DNA of 64,000 bases from Aldrovandia affinis (Eukaryota > Chordata > Actinopteri > Notacanthiformes > Halosauridae), in NCBI GenBank assembly GCA_029706075.1, contig JAINUG010000086.1, positions 3,657,060 to 3,721,059 of the forward strand, in the 5' to 3' direction. The notes beneath the pieces were generated by a model. That model was not told the DNA's origin. It saw only the letters and a list, made by a program, of their open reading frames with translations, and searched no databases. Below, one piece after another: positions 35,091 through 48,455 of this stretch. Position numbers and translations under genes: made by a program. Every line of letters starts with the position of its first letter. The stretch's first letter is position 1.

Positions 35091-36636
35091 TAGTGACTTT
35101 AGGCTTGCCATCACTACGATGAGGATGTTAAACGCTCTTATTTTGTGTAGGGATCAAATGTAAAACATTTTAAAGAAAGTCTTGCCTGGGTGCACTGGCA
35201 GGGGCCACAGCCTGGAGCTCCTTTAGAGAGAGGCAGGAGAGAGGGGGGAGGGGCGGGGCAGGAGAGAGGGGCAGAGGGACGAGAGGCCAAGGGGCGGGGC
35301 AGGGCAGGAGAAAGTGGCCAAGGGGTGAGGCAGAACGGGGAACAGCGTGAGCAAAGAGGGCTCGTATCGTACAGAATGTGTCAGGGAGTAGATGGCCTTC
35401 TTCTGCTTCTACTTCTACAGAACAAGCTTCTGGCCAAGGTTCCCACAGTAAAGCCAATGAGTTTCGGAATGTTCTCTTGTTTTGCCAGCAAAAACGACCA
35501 AGCCGAGCCGAGCGAAGTCAGAAATTAACCACGCTAATCCAAGAATGCGACGTAAGCCGGTTGGAATCAAGACAGGGAACAGAAAACACCAAGGCAGACA
35601 TAAAAAAATAAACCCTTTAGTCACCGTCGGACGCGGGATATTTCCAAGGGAAACATCATGGCAATATCAAACAATAACTCGCTTCCCCTGTGTGTGCAAT
35701 TTTATAGCTGCCGTGGGGTTTAAACAAACCAAAAAACTAGCAAAAAGTCAGCCTTGCACCTTAAAAGCTAGGAAAGCATATTCTAAATTTGTATCTTACA
35801 ACACAGGTGAAAGATTGCGAATGGGACAGGTGAAAGATTGCGAATGGGGGGCCGGGTCTCTGTATCAAAGACAGCGAGGTACGGTAGTCCGGTCCCAAAG
35901 TCCAACTTTGGCTGAGCACCCATTCCCCCCCCCGAGCAACCAATCAGCACTAACAACCAGACAATAAGATACTGGCAGCAAAGATTCTGTAGAAAAAACA
36001 GAGCCTGGAAGATCTTTACAAACTCGAAGAGGGAGAGCGCTAATCACCGTCACCCGAGAGGTCTGAAACGTCAGAAAGAAGACAAACAAAAAACAACAAC
36101 AATCGGCAAGCACGTGCACATATCTTATGCAAATCGCTCCCTGCTTCACTGCCTGTGATTTGTGCTTCCGGCCTTTGTCTTTGGGCATAAAGATGCTTAC
36201 TAGGCAGTTTGGGCAGGAATCGCATGGCACGGGGCATGGAGGCACACCTTGTGGGGCTGCCCTGGAGGGTCGGGCTGAGGTTTGGCATTTCGGGGCGGTT
36301 TACACGCATTTACTCGCCCTTTGTCAAGGAGCGGCACGGAGGGAGGCTCAAAAAGTCCAGCTGCTCTGGGCCAACAAAGCACTGCAGCACTAGTTTCCTT
36401 ATTGGTTTCAGAGCAAATGCACAAAATTCATGTACGGGTTGAAGAGAAGGGAAAATAAAAGCAGTGGGTTTAAAAATAACTTTCTTTGTATATCGATAAT
36501 CCAGGCGTACCACCACAAGACCAGACCTCCTACTGCTTCACCCACTTATTGTTTTCTTTGTACTTTTAGAGATGTGATGGAGAAATTGTAGAAACCCGTA
36601 TATGGCGTGTGGAGCACGAAAGCGTGTGCACATTCA

Positions 36637-36781
36637 TGTGGGTGTGTGTGTGGGTGGGTGGTTGCATGCCTACGTCAATATGTGCGCGCGTGTGTGTGTG
36701 TGTGTGTGTGTACTTGCGTGTGCATGCATGATTACATATTCGTGTTCGTGTGTGTGTGTGTGTGTGTGCGTGTGTGTGTGT
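36637..36781. repeat. (GT)n compound microsatellite
   Basis: Three GT-rich blocks separated by short unique sequence. The open frames of Cys-Val repeats are artefacts. Confidence 0.9.
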
Positions 36782-38342
36782 GGAGAAAGCTGTACCGAAG
36801 GGTCGGTGGAAAGGGGACGGAAGGACGGACGGCCACGTGACGGAAAGAAGGCGGTCACTTCTGCATCTTGGCGCACCCCTCCACGACCGCGCTTTACGAA
36901 GACGAGTGTTTACACTACATCAGGCCAGAGGGGCGTAGGCGTAATGTTGAGATTACACTTCCGCCGTAGCGACTACGACTGCACCGATGGGCAAGAGCAT
37001 TCCGGTGAGATGGATTGCTCTCTGGAGCGTTCTGTACACACAAACCACAGCTGTTACTGCAGGAACACCCTACTTCATAGATAAAGTAGTTCTGTGTGAC
37101 TCGACCGCGTTTGTCTGTACGCTCGCACTCGCACACACAACACCAACACCCACGCGAGTCTTGGGGGCTGATAAATGTAACGTAAACAAAAGCAGACGAA
37201 TGTAAACAAAACTCGATAACCTGCATTCCTAATGACCAGGCCTGTCACTTGCACGACGTGCAACACAAGCCTCTGTGGTGTGAAACACAAGCCCCCACCG
37301 GAAATACACAATTTTACACACGCACTTGCTCTCTCTCTAGCGCCTCTACATTAGACACGCTGCTCTGCTGAACAGGCCCATCAGTCTGCGCCTTCAGCAC
37401 TCCTTCCAAATCCGCTCATATTCGATCCATATTCTATTAAGACATCACAGAGCAGACGTTTATTTCCTCACGGCTTGACGCGCATTAACAGTTAACACAT
37501 AATCTCCCTCGCGCAAGAGCTCTCCCTCCGCACATCGTGCAGTGCAGCAGAATTAGATGAGCGATTGTCTGAGAGCTATGCAAGGCATTCTCTGCCCTTT
37601 GGTAAGTCGGTAAAGTAAAGCACATAGATTTACATTTGAGCAGCGGAGGGATTCCATGGCGTGAGGCCGGGTGCCCAATGCGAGCATGCTAAATCTTTGC
37701 TGACGATTAGGAGTTTTGACTGGCTGGATCAGTGTTTTTTTTTTTTGGAGAAAAAACAAACAAACAAAAAAAAGGTCACATTCGAACAAGTGGCACTAAC
37801 CGCTTCGGGTAAAAGATGGACCCAGGGAGGGAGGGGGGGTCTCAGTGGCCATGGTGTGCTAGCTCTGTGCTCAGTCTCCAACCTCGGCTCCTTACAGAGG
37901 CCCCTGCTCGCTGTCTGGCTGCCCTGCCGTGGGGGGCTGGGGATGTGGCACGGAAATGGAGAAGGCAGAGAATGACTGGCATTCCGACGTTCTGGGCCGG
38001 GGCTTCGTACCAGTGCGCCCCTGGCTGGGGGGGGGTCTGTAGAGGTGGAGGCAGGCTCTACTTCTTCCTGTTTGGACCTGGAACCACAGGCCTCCCTGCT
38101 CCCACTGCACTCAGGCACCTCCTTTGTAAAGACCAGCAGCAGGCTCCAACCCTCACAAGCAGCAGATTTATTGCCTCTCCTATCCGCTGTGACCGGGCTT
38201 TTAAACCATGGGATGAAGTCTTCCAAAGCGAGGAGCTCTGAAGGCAAGCTTTTTTCTTCTTCTTCCCCCTCTGTGCTAAAGCGGGTGGCGCAGCTGGGTG
38301 ATTAAAAACAAGTCTCTGCCCGCTGATCTGATTAATGGCCCG

Positions 38343-38479
38343 GTGTGGCGGGAGTGTGAGGACGGACAGACGGAGCGAGCGGCGGCGCTTGCGGTCTCGC
38401 CGGGCCTGACCCCATGGCCCGGCGAGACCTCAAGCACCGCCGCACCCTCCGTCCGTCCGTCCTCACACTCCCGCCACGC
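38343..38479. repeat. GC-rich imperfect inverted repeat (64-bp arms, 9-bp loop)
   Basis: The left arm 38343-38406 and the right arm 38416-38479 are reverse complements with six differences in 64 positions. Each arm carries the words GTGGCGGGAGTGTGAGGACG and GGTCTCGCCGGGCC. The loop is TGACCCCAT. Transcribed with cblb, two of the differences become G-U pairs, so the intron RNA could form a stem of about 64 bp. I see no transposon ends or target duplication. It may be a fold-back repeat, an inverted duplication or a structured RNA; nothing in the sequence chooses between them. Confidence 0.9.
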
Positions 38480-41400
38480 TGCCGTCCCGATTATCGACCG
38501 GGGCTGCCTAGCGGAACCTTTCAGGCGACTCGCTTTACGCGACAGGACCGCGTGTGCTCGCGGGCTAACAGGCGGATTAGGCTCGCTTCAGAATGGCATT
38601 TGTATTCGCGTTGTAAATAATTCATCTCTCGAGTGGCGGCCTCCCGTTCAAACAAGATCTCCCCGTCTTTTGGAGCGGAGGAAAGCGGCTGAGGGGACAT
38701 GAGGGGACATGAGACGATGCGGCGGAGAGGTGGCCTTGAGAAATAAGAACTTGGCCCTTGAAATAAAATTTTAAAAAGAATTCAGACTGTCCCGACCCTC
38801 GAGCTTGCTCTGGGCAACTCTGACGGACCCCTAACAGCTTTCGCCGCTCCGACGGACCTCTGCGTCGGGCTCAGCTTGGCTCACCCCAGCGAAGCACAGG
38901 GCTCATCCGACAGACAGAAACAAAAAGCACAGCCCAGAACAGACCAACAGTGCATGTAGCCTGGGCTGTGCACAAATAAAATAAAATAAAGAGATGGGGG
39001 AACTCAAAAGACTGAGGATACTCCGTGCCCAACGGGCAGAATGGTTTGTGGTTTTTCCTCCACGTACGCGGTCAAAAACACAGCAGTCCTACACAGCCTC
39101 CTCGTGGCTTGCTGACACACCTGCGAGGATCCAACCCCCTGTGGCGTTTGCACTCATTTAACGAGCGACCTACATTCTCTCTCCGAACAGAGTTCTGTGA
39201 CTGCACCGGCATCCATAAAGAGACTGCCTTTCAAATGGACGTGAGAAAAACCCCAAATCAATCTGGTTGCATAAAATCGATGAGCAAAAAATGTAAAACC
39301 CTGCTGTGATTGGGGAGCCATCTAAACCATAATGACATCTGACAGGTAAAAGGTTATGCATTGCCACAATCTGGATTTTGTCATTCACCTGGAATATTTC
39401 AAAGCTTAAGCAATTACCGCACAAATCCTACAACAGTTTTACAGCTGTCCGTATAAAGATGCGATTTGCCATTTTCTCTCCGTGATGTGGACTGTCCTGG
39501 GATGGTGACATGGAGACCCTTTGCTCTACCTGGAAGATTAGATGTTCTCCTCTCCCCCCCATTCCTGTATTAATCCATTATTTATCTGGAGAGATGACTT
39601 ATCATCAGAGCGCCTGCCAGACCCCGTCGTCCCGGGGCGGTGCCGGGGTCTGACCCTGGAGGAGGAGGAGGGGGGTTGCCGGTGGCTGCCGAGCACATTA
39701 TTCCCAGGCCGATCCTCAGATAGGGAGAGCAAGGCAGGCGGCTAATGGGCCCCCTGGCAGGTCTATCACCAGATATCTATCTGGAACCCCCGCCGTCTGG
39801 CAAGCTGCTGCCTCTGGGATGGGCGTACGGCACGAGGGGGAGGGGGGCGAGGGAGAAGGGGAAAGAAAAAAAGAAAAGAAAAAGAAACGCCACCGGCCTC
39901 CTTTCTGCCGCCTCTTTGTGCGGTCATTACCATGAATTATTCAACCGACTGCAATCATCTGTAAGGGGGGGAAATAAAAACAAGGCAGTCCATTAGCGGG
40001 GGGGCATGGGGGGTCCTGGACAAGTGCCACGTCCCGCTGTGGATTGAGGCGCGCGCACCTCGCCAGCCTTTTAAACAGGGCGGAAAGGCGTGAGGGAGAA
40101 ACTGCACACCCTTTACCCTGAAATCGACCATGTCGGCATAATCGACCAATCGGCATGTTCACCCAGACCGCTGGGACTCACCTCTTCAGCGCAGCTCAGT
40201 GGCCCCAGCTTATGTTTACGACAGAATGAATGAGATGTTGGCAACAAGGTTCCTTACAATTGAATAAACAGGAAACGGGGCAAGGTAATGAACAGGTAAT
40301 GCAAACCATGGTCGACCCTCTAGGAATAGAAGCTGAATACACAATGTTCACTCTGCACAAGCTCACAGTGCCCACAATGCCATCGGTTAGGCAGTGTGTT
40401 GCCTCCTGATGTACTGTGGCTTGTAGTGTAGAAAATAGTCACTGGCTAGTTAAATTATTATTCATAATAATATGTATGCGTGTATATACATTATATATAT
40501 AATAATATTTTCATCAATTTCTTTCTCACTCATATTTCCTCACTAGAGACAAGGACAAGGGAGCTGAAATAGTGGTTAGCATGAAGGCTAAGATACCGCC
40601 AGCACATGCCATGTTCTACTATATTCTACTAAAGATCACATGTACTAAAACATGATGTGTAATGGCCGCCCCCGGAACTGAGATATTTCGACCATCACTG
40701 TTGCACTGCTCTTCTGTGCTGTGCGCTTTCCAGTGAATAATAATACAGTGGCTCGTTCAATAATCAACACGGTACCTTGGCAGTGGTAACAGTGGCAGTG
40801 CTAACCTAACGCATTCACTCTGGTTGCTAAGGAAGAGGAGACAGCACACAACATAAAAACCCCTCTTCAAAACAACACATTCTGGCAAAAAAAGAAGGAC
40901 AGACCATTGATTGGATAGAAGTGCAGAAAGCCTTGCTGCAATATTTTCTGGGGACATACTGCAGGACCGAGCTAAATGCCTTTACCGTAAAATGCTAATT
41001 TCAACAACGAGATAACATTGATTTCGAAACATTTTGTGTGCGGATGCAGAATGGCTTGTCCATTTTATTTCCGCACAATAGACTGCTATGAGCCCTGAGC
41101 ATGGGCAGCCTGTTCCTGGCTCGTATCGGCTGGTCGCCCATCTGTCACATCCAGTATTGTGCTGTTGAACTACCCACCACCACTCCCTCTCCACAGCAAC
41201 ACTCCCACGCCCCCCCCCACCAACCAACCCGCAAAAAATCTGCAAAGATCACAGCAACACCCACTGGGCCTCCTCGCAAAAAGGGATCTCTTGTTTTGCT
41301 TTTGCATGCGGATAGCAGAAACGTAAATATGGAAATATTTATGGAAATATTACCATTAGGCCTTACTTGTTATTTCCACCTTTCTATACCGAACCCTTCT

Positions 41401-42038
41401 AATCCTACTGAAGCATTTGCATGCACCGTAGGAGCGTTCGCAGAAACTGGCCAGATTCTTCAAAGCAGCATTAATTTTATTGGTGACAATTATTTGCTGC
41501 GAACAGTGTCTTTTTTGGCCAAAACATTTTCTCAGGTTGAAAATGTAACAAGACAAAAAAATGTACACAACAAAACAAGGCTTAATTATGTTGTCGCCAA
41601 CAGGCAATGTGAGGAAATGCTCAAGGCGCAGTATTTAACATGCAAATCCTTTGCACTGCACACATTGCAGCAATGCCTTCTGCTCATTAACAAAGCATAG
41701 GTCTTCTTAACATTGGGATAATATTCACTGCATGGCACCAAGTAACATCCTAACTTGGTAATCAAAAGTGTGAATAAAAAAAGAAATGTTGCATAATTAG
41801 CTTCATATTCAACCAAGAAAAGTATATAATTCTCATCACCAGATTTAGGATACAAAACACACAAGGAAATACAAATGTGCTAAGTTAATTAGGTCTTTAA
41901 TTAGATGCCAGACTACCTTAGCTTCACTGTATTTCTGTATTTGAAACGCATTTGAAAGCAACTACGCAATTACGCCTAAATGATCTGCTCAAATAGGCAA
42001 CAAAACTAGTAAATCATTCCAGGTTTGCCCAGCCTGAT

Positions 42039-42174
42039 AGCGCCCACACACAGGTGTCTCACTCAGCCAATTAGCACTTGTGGACAAGCATCTCACTAAT
42101 AAAATTAGCACAAATGGACACATGTCCCACTCAGCCAATCTGCACCCACACACAGATGTCCTGCTCAGCCAATG
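42039..42174 (+). repeat. 34-bp minisatellite, four units
   Basis: Four consecutive units of exactly 34 bp start at 42039, 42073, 42107 and 42141. They have a consensus of the type AGCACNNNYRNACANRYRTC followed by YCACTCAGCCAATT. Units 1, 3 and 4 share CACTCAGCCAAT or a close variant, including the box CCAAT. Unit 2 is diverged. Confidence 0.9.
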
Positions 42175-42613
42175 GGGAACATGAATGTTGCTCACTCCAA
42201 AAACTCACTCCATCTAGGCCACTAAATACACCAAGGGAGTGCACTGCATGTCACTTCTATAGCAAAGGACCAAAGACAACATCCAGACAAGCAGAAGTTT
42301 GTTGCATAAGAGCAATATGTTTTTCAGAGGAAAAAATATATAATTACAGATGTCCATTTGACAAACGCACACTGTCACAAAAATGTAATAAGAGAAGATA
42401 AATATTCGTGCAAACAACATTTATACTGAATTTATATATAGACGGTGCCAATGCTTGTAACATTACCACGAGCTCATGCCCCAAAGGAGGCCGTGCCAAG
42501 CTAAAGACAGGCCGCGAGTCACACTGTTCCATCGGACAGCTGCTTTTGTGAGGCCTGGCGGACACAAGAGGGAGGGCGCTGTCCCGCCAGCTCAGCTGCT
42601 GTTGCCTCTTCAA

Positions 42614-42628
42614 GAACACACACACGCA

Positions 42629-42660
<32 letters not shown>
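42614..42660. repeat. (CGCA)n/(CA)n microsatellite
   Basis: CA units, then at least five CGCA units, then CA units. Confidence 0.9.
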
Positions 42661-45600
42661 AACCTAATTTAAATGTGTCCCGCCACAAATCAGGGCAAGC
42701 ACACCGTCCCGGCTGCTTTAAATGTGACATATTAAAAGAGATGAACTACATTCATCAACGTAAAGGTAGATATTTATGCATGCCCTTGGCAGTCACAAAA
42801 ATCAATGGTTGGATGTTGAATTGAAATGTACTTATAGATTGGCTTCCATTACCAAGTGAACATCAGCCTACCTGTCAAAACCTAATTCAGCCCACATATG
42901 TATTGCCTCAGTTCAGACAGAGTTTATGCAGATTTATATATAGAAAAAGAAGAAAAAAAAAAACAGTCGGGTTTGCATTTTTCATTTCATTGTATAATGG
43001 ATGGGTAATTTGTATGTTCATGGAAAGGACATTCGACTTTGCATGTGCCATTTAATTTGCTCATCAAACATACTTCAAGGACCCCCCATCAGCAGGACGC
43101 GTTAAGACAAAATAAAGAGTGCATTAATATATGCATTGCGATTTGCAGACCCCTGACAGCTGTTTATAAAGAAAGATGGGGCGCACCAGGGAGAGGTGAT
43201 GGATCTGAACTCCATTCATTTCCTAATAGTCCCTGCTCGATTCGGTCTGCTCACTGGCAGAGTCTACGGGCCGTGGCCTGATTAATATTACCCACGCAGC
43301 CAGCTCCGCTGCCGCTCCCGTGTCCAGGCCATTTTAATTGGGCCGGAGCGAAACTTCCGCCCGGGCCGCCCTTCGCTTCAGCTCTTCGTTTGTTCTCCGT
43401 CCACACCGCAATGAGGGGCGACAGCTTTACTGCGCAGCCCAGAAAGTAATGCGTCGGACTACCCTTTGCGCTCTCACCTTCAGCTCGCATAGAGTCAAAC
43501 TGTGCTCCCCGCCGTTTGGCCCATTTAACCCCAATGAATCTGAACTGTGCAGAACACAGCCCTCTCAGAAGATGCACTGCGCATGTAAAATGCACTGTAC
43601 TGTAGAACTCGGCACAATGACGCGACACAACCCAAATGCTACGAGGTCACCATGGTGAACAGTGCTGGCTGCCAGTCTCTGATCTCTTCATTGAGACTTA
43701 AATTAGGGTAAGTGTGATTCAGACACTGAGTCACCGCAATTCATCTGCGATTGTGAGTCTCGCAAACACTGAGCCCCTTCTCCATTCACTTCTCAGGGAA
43801 GGGGAGCTCATCTCCTGCTTCCTCCCTCCCCCCTCCCTCCCCCCAGGAAATCACAGGAAATCGGGCAGGCACGGGCCAGCCGAGAGGGAAAGGCCATCAG
43901 GTCGTCACCCCTGGAGACATGCAGTGCCACTGCTCACAGATGTCCCCAGCAGCGCGGCCGAACGACGGCACAGGCCCAGCGGGTGGCCCATCTCCATTTG
44001 AATTCCCATTAGAATTGACAGCACAGGCGCACGCATGAATAAGAAATGGAGCCACTTTCATTTTGAAAGCATGTCTTTAATCGCTCTTCCGTGCCATGAT
44101 TTCACCAGTGTCTAGCTACGAACGAAGAGCAGCTGCAGGAAGATTATTAGCTTTGGTCAAAGCTTTAAATTGTCCCAGCTACCCAATATACAAACGACCC
44201 TTTGAATATGAAACGTGGGATGATGGCTTTAAGAATAACATGCTGAACACAGTGCAAGCCACTTGTTTCATAAAAGCGTGTTCCACTCCCAAATCAATAG
44301 CTAAGTCAAAGGAACATAATTGCTGGTGTACCATTGTATACCTTTTTTCCCTTAAAACTAATCAAAGAAAAGTTGAGGCTAGGGAGACTGCATAAGTCAA
44401 ATAGTTATTTGTGTACAGCTTGCATTTTTAGAAATCCACAGAGAGACATCACCTAATAAATAATGTGCAAAATAATCACGTTATTCGCTCCGGACTAACA
44501 ATGGGACAAACTTGCTGCTGAACTTCATGAAAAAAAAAAACACTTGCTAAGGAGATTTTCCTTACGTAACAGAAAATAATTCACAAGGACCTGAGTCAAC
44601 ACTGTTGTCAGTACGGGATGGCTTTCGACTTCCTCTCCAAGATAATAGACTCAGAGAGAAGGCACTGTATTGCAGCACAGCTCCACATTCCTGATACAAA
44701 TGCATTCAAACTAAAAACCCTGCCATACGTAGAATGTGCGGTGACTGAGTCAACCTTTTAAAGGGTATGGAGTGCTAGCTTTCTAGGAACTTGGAAGATT
44801 TTTCTTCAAACAGCAAATTCTTCTCTCCCTTTCAGCAAATGAGTTTGACGCATTATAAAAAGCAATACATTCAGGCTACACGGGAAAACGGATGTCAGCC
44901 TTCAGTCCCAAGATTACGGAGTCATTGGCATAAAGACGAGAATCGCTAATTAACTTCTCTGCAGATTATACATTATGCAAGTGGGATGTTTGTCACATAC
45001 ATAGGAGACCAGACTCTCAAAAGTACTTGCACAGCATAATCAAAATCATGAAAAAGAAGATGTGGTTTACAGATCACGCAGAGGTGGCTCACCATATACT
45101 ACAGACTACCACAAACTACAGAGACACGACCCCAACGCATCGTAATTGTTGTTCTTAAACTTAAGCGGCCAACACACCTTTCTACAGTTGCTTAGGTATA
45201 GAGTGACCATTGACACACCTTGTAAATAGCCATACATTATCAAATAAGAGGAATTAGGCACACAAATTATGTCCAAGACAAAGTGGTAAAGATGCCACCA
45301 AGGGAGAATCCAATGTTTGAACAGTGTCCCAGGTGCAGTCAGTCATAAACACAAAGAAGTAGCCTCCTGCAGATATGTGATCCGCCAGTCTTCTTGCTGT
45401 CAATCTTTTCCCCCATCGTTTCTACCCCCTTGTGACCCTCCCCCCATCTCCACCAGGGGAACGCTGATGAAGAATGGAACGCAAACTATGGTTGAACCCA
45501 CTCTGGAGCAACAAACATACACTCCGGTGCTTTTTATAGTGCACCGCAATAATGTAACAATCACATTTTAATCAGGTCCAAACCTTGCACACATGAATAA

Positions 45601-46032
45601 TGCATGAGAGAGCAGGACCATGTTTCGTATCATCTCCCCTCCCCCCCTTCCCCACCCCCTACGCCTACAAGGTGAGCGGTTGTTGATTTGAATTCCTTGC
45701 AGGCACGCTACGAGGCTTTCGCCAGATCTTTCACAAGGACTAGTGTCCTCGGTGCATTCCACACATAAAAAAATATTTGTAAAAACTTTATTTACACAGC
45801 ACATTTCATGCAGTTTTGCCGCAATAAAACACAGTAATGAAATAAATTAAGAGCAGTAAAATAATAAAACAGCAAATAGCACAAAATGGCACACAATGCT
45901 TTCACAATTCAAATTCAAAATTCACAATTCAAAATTTCTTTAAAAAAAAATCATTAATGGTTCACTTCCATTTATCATTTCCAAAATTTGTTTTCTCACA
46001 GCACCAATTTTTTTAAAATATATATTTTTTAC

Positions 46033-46132
46033 GAATTTGTTTCAGATTTTATCCCAATTTAGTAGCCAATTGCACCCTCTATTTTTCATGTCAATCCCCC
46101 CCTCGTATTATGAGCCCTGTGAGCGGCAGTGA
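46033..46132 (-). mobile_element. second SINE family, 5'-truncated copy
   Basis: On the minus strand this segment contains GGGATTGACATGAAAAATAG AGGGTGCAATTGGCTACTAA ATTGGGATAAAATCTGAAAC. It matches the last 100 bp of the copy at 21281-21620, in the opposite orientation. The tRNA-like head is missing, as expected for a 5'-truncated retroposed copy. Confidence 0.75.
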
Positions 46133-46550
46133 CAAAGGTGAAGTACACTTCCTTCTGGTGTATTTTGAAGATGTATGGATATACAAAACAGATATTCAAT
46201 TTCCCACAGATTTAACCAAAGTTGAGTTGGAAGGCAGACTAGTGAAGGTGAAGAGAAAAGAGTATGATGTATGCAGATGTCTGAATGAAGAGTTCAGGCA
46301 GCAGCTTTATGCACTCCTGTCCTGGCACACTCCCCATGTCCCTGCACTGCTCTGTTTATACAGGATCCAAGTGAAGTCAGCTACTGCTACTAGGGGCCAA
46401 GAGCACTTACACGTCTGGGGCAGCGTCGCCTGTCTCCTAGCACTTACACCGACAACACACACATGTACTACTGCTAACGCAGTGGAGCGGGCACATACGC
46501 ATACATGTGTGAATGCAAAGAGAAAATAAACAGACTGCCCAGACATGCAC

Positions 46551-46573
46551 GTACACAAGCACACACATACCGC

Positions 46574-46609
<36 letters not shown>

Positions 46610-46624
46610 CGCACACGCGCACAC
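46551..46624. repeat. (CA)n microsatellite
   Basis: A CA run ending in CG-interrupted units. Confidence 0.9.
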
Positions 46625-48254
46625 CAAGTGCTGCGCTACTGGTCAGCTTCCTTGTTAGCCGTGTACACTCCACACCAGTGGTTCCCAACCCTCTCCTCAC
46701 AAACCCAAGGCGAGAGACAGCCCTGTGACAGCAGTTACTCTGACCACTGAGCAGTTTACTGGAACTCCAGAGAACAGATTCAGCAGGTACCATAAACACT
46801 CTGTGATTAGTTTGGCGCTGGTGTGAGCTTCCTGCGGGAATATACTACGGCGATACTTAATCTGTGCATGTATGTGCGCGTGTGTGTATGTCAGGCATGT
46901 GCATGAAAGTTTGCACAGTGTGTCTGTAGGAATGTGTGCCTGCGCGTAAGCGTAAGAGCGTGTGCCTCCGCGTTTGTGTGTGCATGTGCCTGCCGCGTGC
47001 AGTCGAGCGTGAATCTCTTTTCCCTTTCACCCCAGAACCTAATCAAGCCAAGGAAATGAGCTGCACTGCAGTCGTCAGTGAGACACCGCTTCGAGATGAG
47101 GAGTATCACGTTGCAATGATTTCCATTTCCACGTCTTGGGGGCCTACAGGCACTGCATGCTGTGTCAAAGCAACTCCGCTCATTTCGAGTCCCGTGTAAC
47201 TCAGCTTATTGCACATGCTGGCCTTCATTAGCATTTCCTGCTTTGAGGGCCATAATAATCCTATCAGTCAAAGCCGGGAAATCCATACGATGTGCCTGCG
47301 CGAAAACCCCAACAGATTTCTCCACATCCTTACGATGTCTGCTTTACGACAATCGTGATCGGGCTATCTAATGGATCTGCATATCCATTAATGTCATTAC
47401 TTGGCCGGTGCAGATGTGTAGAGCATTAGCGTCCAACATCTGGATTGTGACTGAATGAAGAGGAGGCCTAGGGCACTCAGTTCAAAGCCAATTTCCTTGA
47501 TGACAGGGGCGTCCCCAAGAGGTTCTTCAGCCCTTCTGCTCGGGGTTGGGGGGGGGCAGAAAAACTCACCCACACGCCCCTCACCCCTCCCTCAGGGCAT
47601 GCGTGTGGCTGTGAGGTGCCAGGCGAAATGTCCGCTCCCTCTACAAGCTGGAGCACCCAAGGTGGTGCTGTCCAGGCGATTGTGCCTTTGGACGCAACTC
47701 ACCACATCCTTCGTCAACAACAGCGTGGGGGGAACGTGGTGCTCTGGGGGACTTCTCACACCATTCACCACAGACGCAGCCCGTTCCAACACAGGGCCGC
47801 AATGCTTTAGAGAGACACCCCTCAGAGTCACAATGCAAATCCACTGAAAGCCTTCTGCATTATTGGCCCATGATTCCTCTGTAAAACTATTGTTTAATAG
47901 TATATCATTTCATTATTAAATAAGATTAAATAATAGAGTAACGGCCCATTGTTTTCTATATGTGACCCCCACATCTGCTGCACGTGCCCTACAGAGGTTA
48001 GGGAAGACAAACTCTGTGAACCTGTACTGGAATGTACTGTAGGATGTTCAGGGTGACACAAACACAGCAGATCCAGGGAGCACTGACAGAACCTCCAGTT
48101 TGGCTTGGCAAGGAAAAACGCAAAGAATAACAAACACAGGGGAACGTCATTTCCTAAGTCAGAAACCATTACAGCAGCGACAAAGATGGATGGCACTAAG
48201 TGTACAGACAAGGCTGTTGTGGCTACGATCAACCAAACCACAGGAGTTATTTCC

Positions 48255-48455
48255 ATCTCTCTCTATTTCTACATCACTTTCTTTCTCTATTTATTCAAGT
48301 CTCTCTGCCTCACTCTTCGATATTTCTGTCTCTCTCTCTTTCCCTCTCTCTCTCTCCTTGGTTCTCTTTCTGCCTCTCTATTTCTATGCCTCCTTCTCGC
48401 TCTCTCTCTCTCTCTCCGTTTCTGTAGCTATCGGTCTCTGTCCTGGTCTCTCTCC
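48255..48455. repeat. CT-rich low-complexity tract
   Basis: About 200 bp dominated by TCTCT units with scattered interruptions. On the coding strand of cblb it is GA-rich. Confidence 0.85.

Larger units (their letters stand above)
34040..38342. other. cblb: intron 1 stretch upstream of the hairpin, mostly unassigned
   Basis: Contains two GT tracts (35.0 kb and 36.6-36.8 kb). The segments 34040-35040, 35100-36630 and 36800-38340 have no recognisable gene, RNA gene or transposon. A purine-rich GGGGC/GAGAGG stretch lies near 35220-35340. Confidence 0.6.
38480..46030. other. cblb: middle part of intron 1, mostly unassigned
   Basis: Contains the 34-bp minisatellite at 42.0-42.2 kb and a CA-type tract at 42.6 kb. 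An open frame of 199 codons at 41101-41700 (plus) matches nothing I know. The stretch 45775-45930 is AT-rich with a TTTATTTACACAGCACATTT word often seen in fish repeats, but I cannot assign it. The rest shows nothing. Confidence 0.6.

Noticed and set aside
42039-42174. CRISPR-like array
   Set aside because: The units are contiguous 34-bp repeats without unique spacers, in a vertebrate genome.
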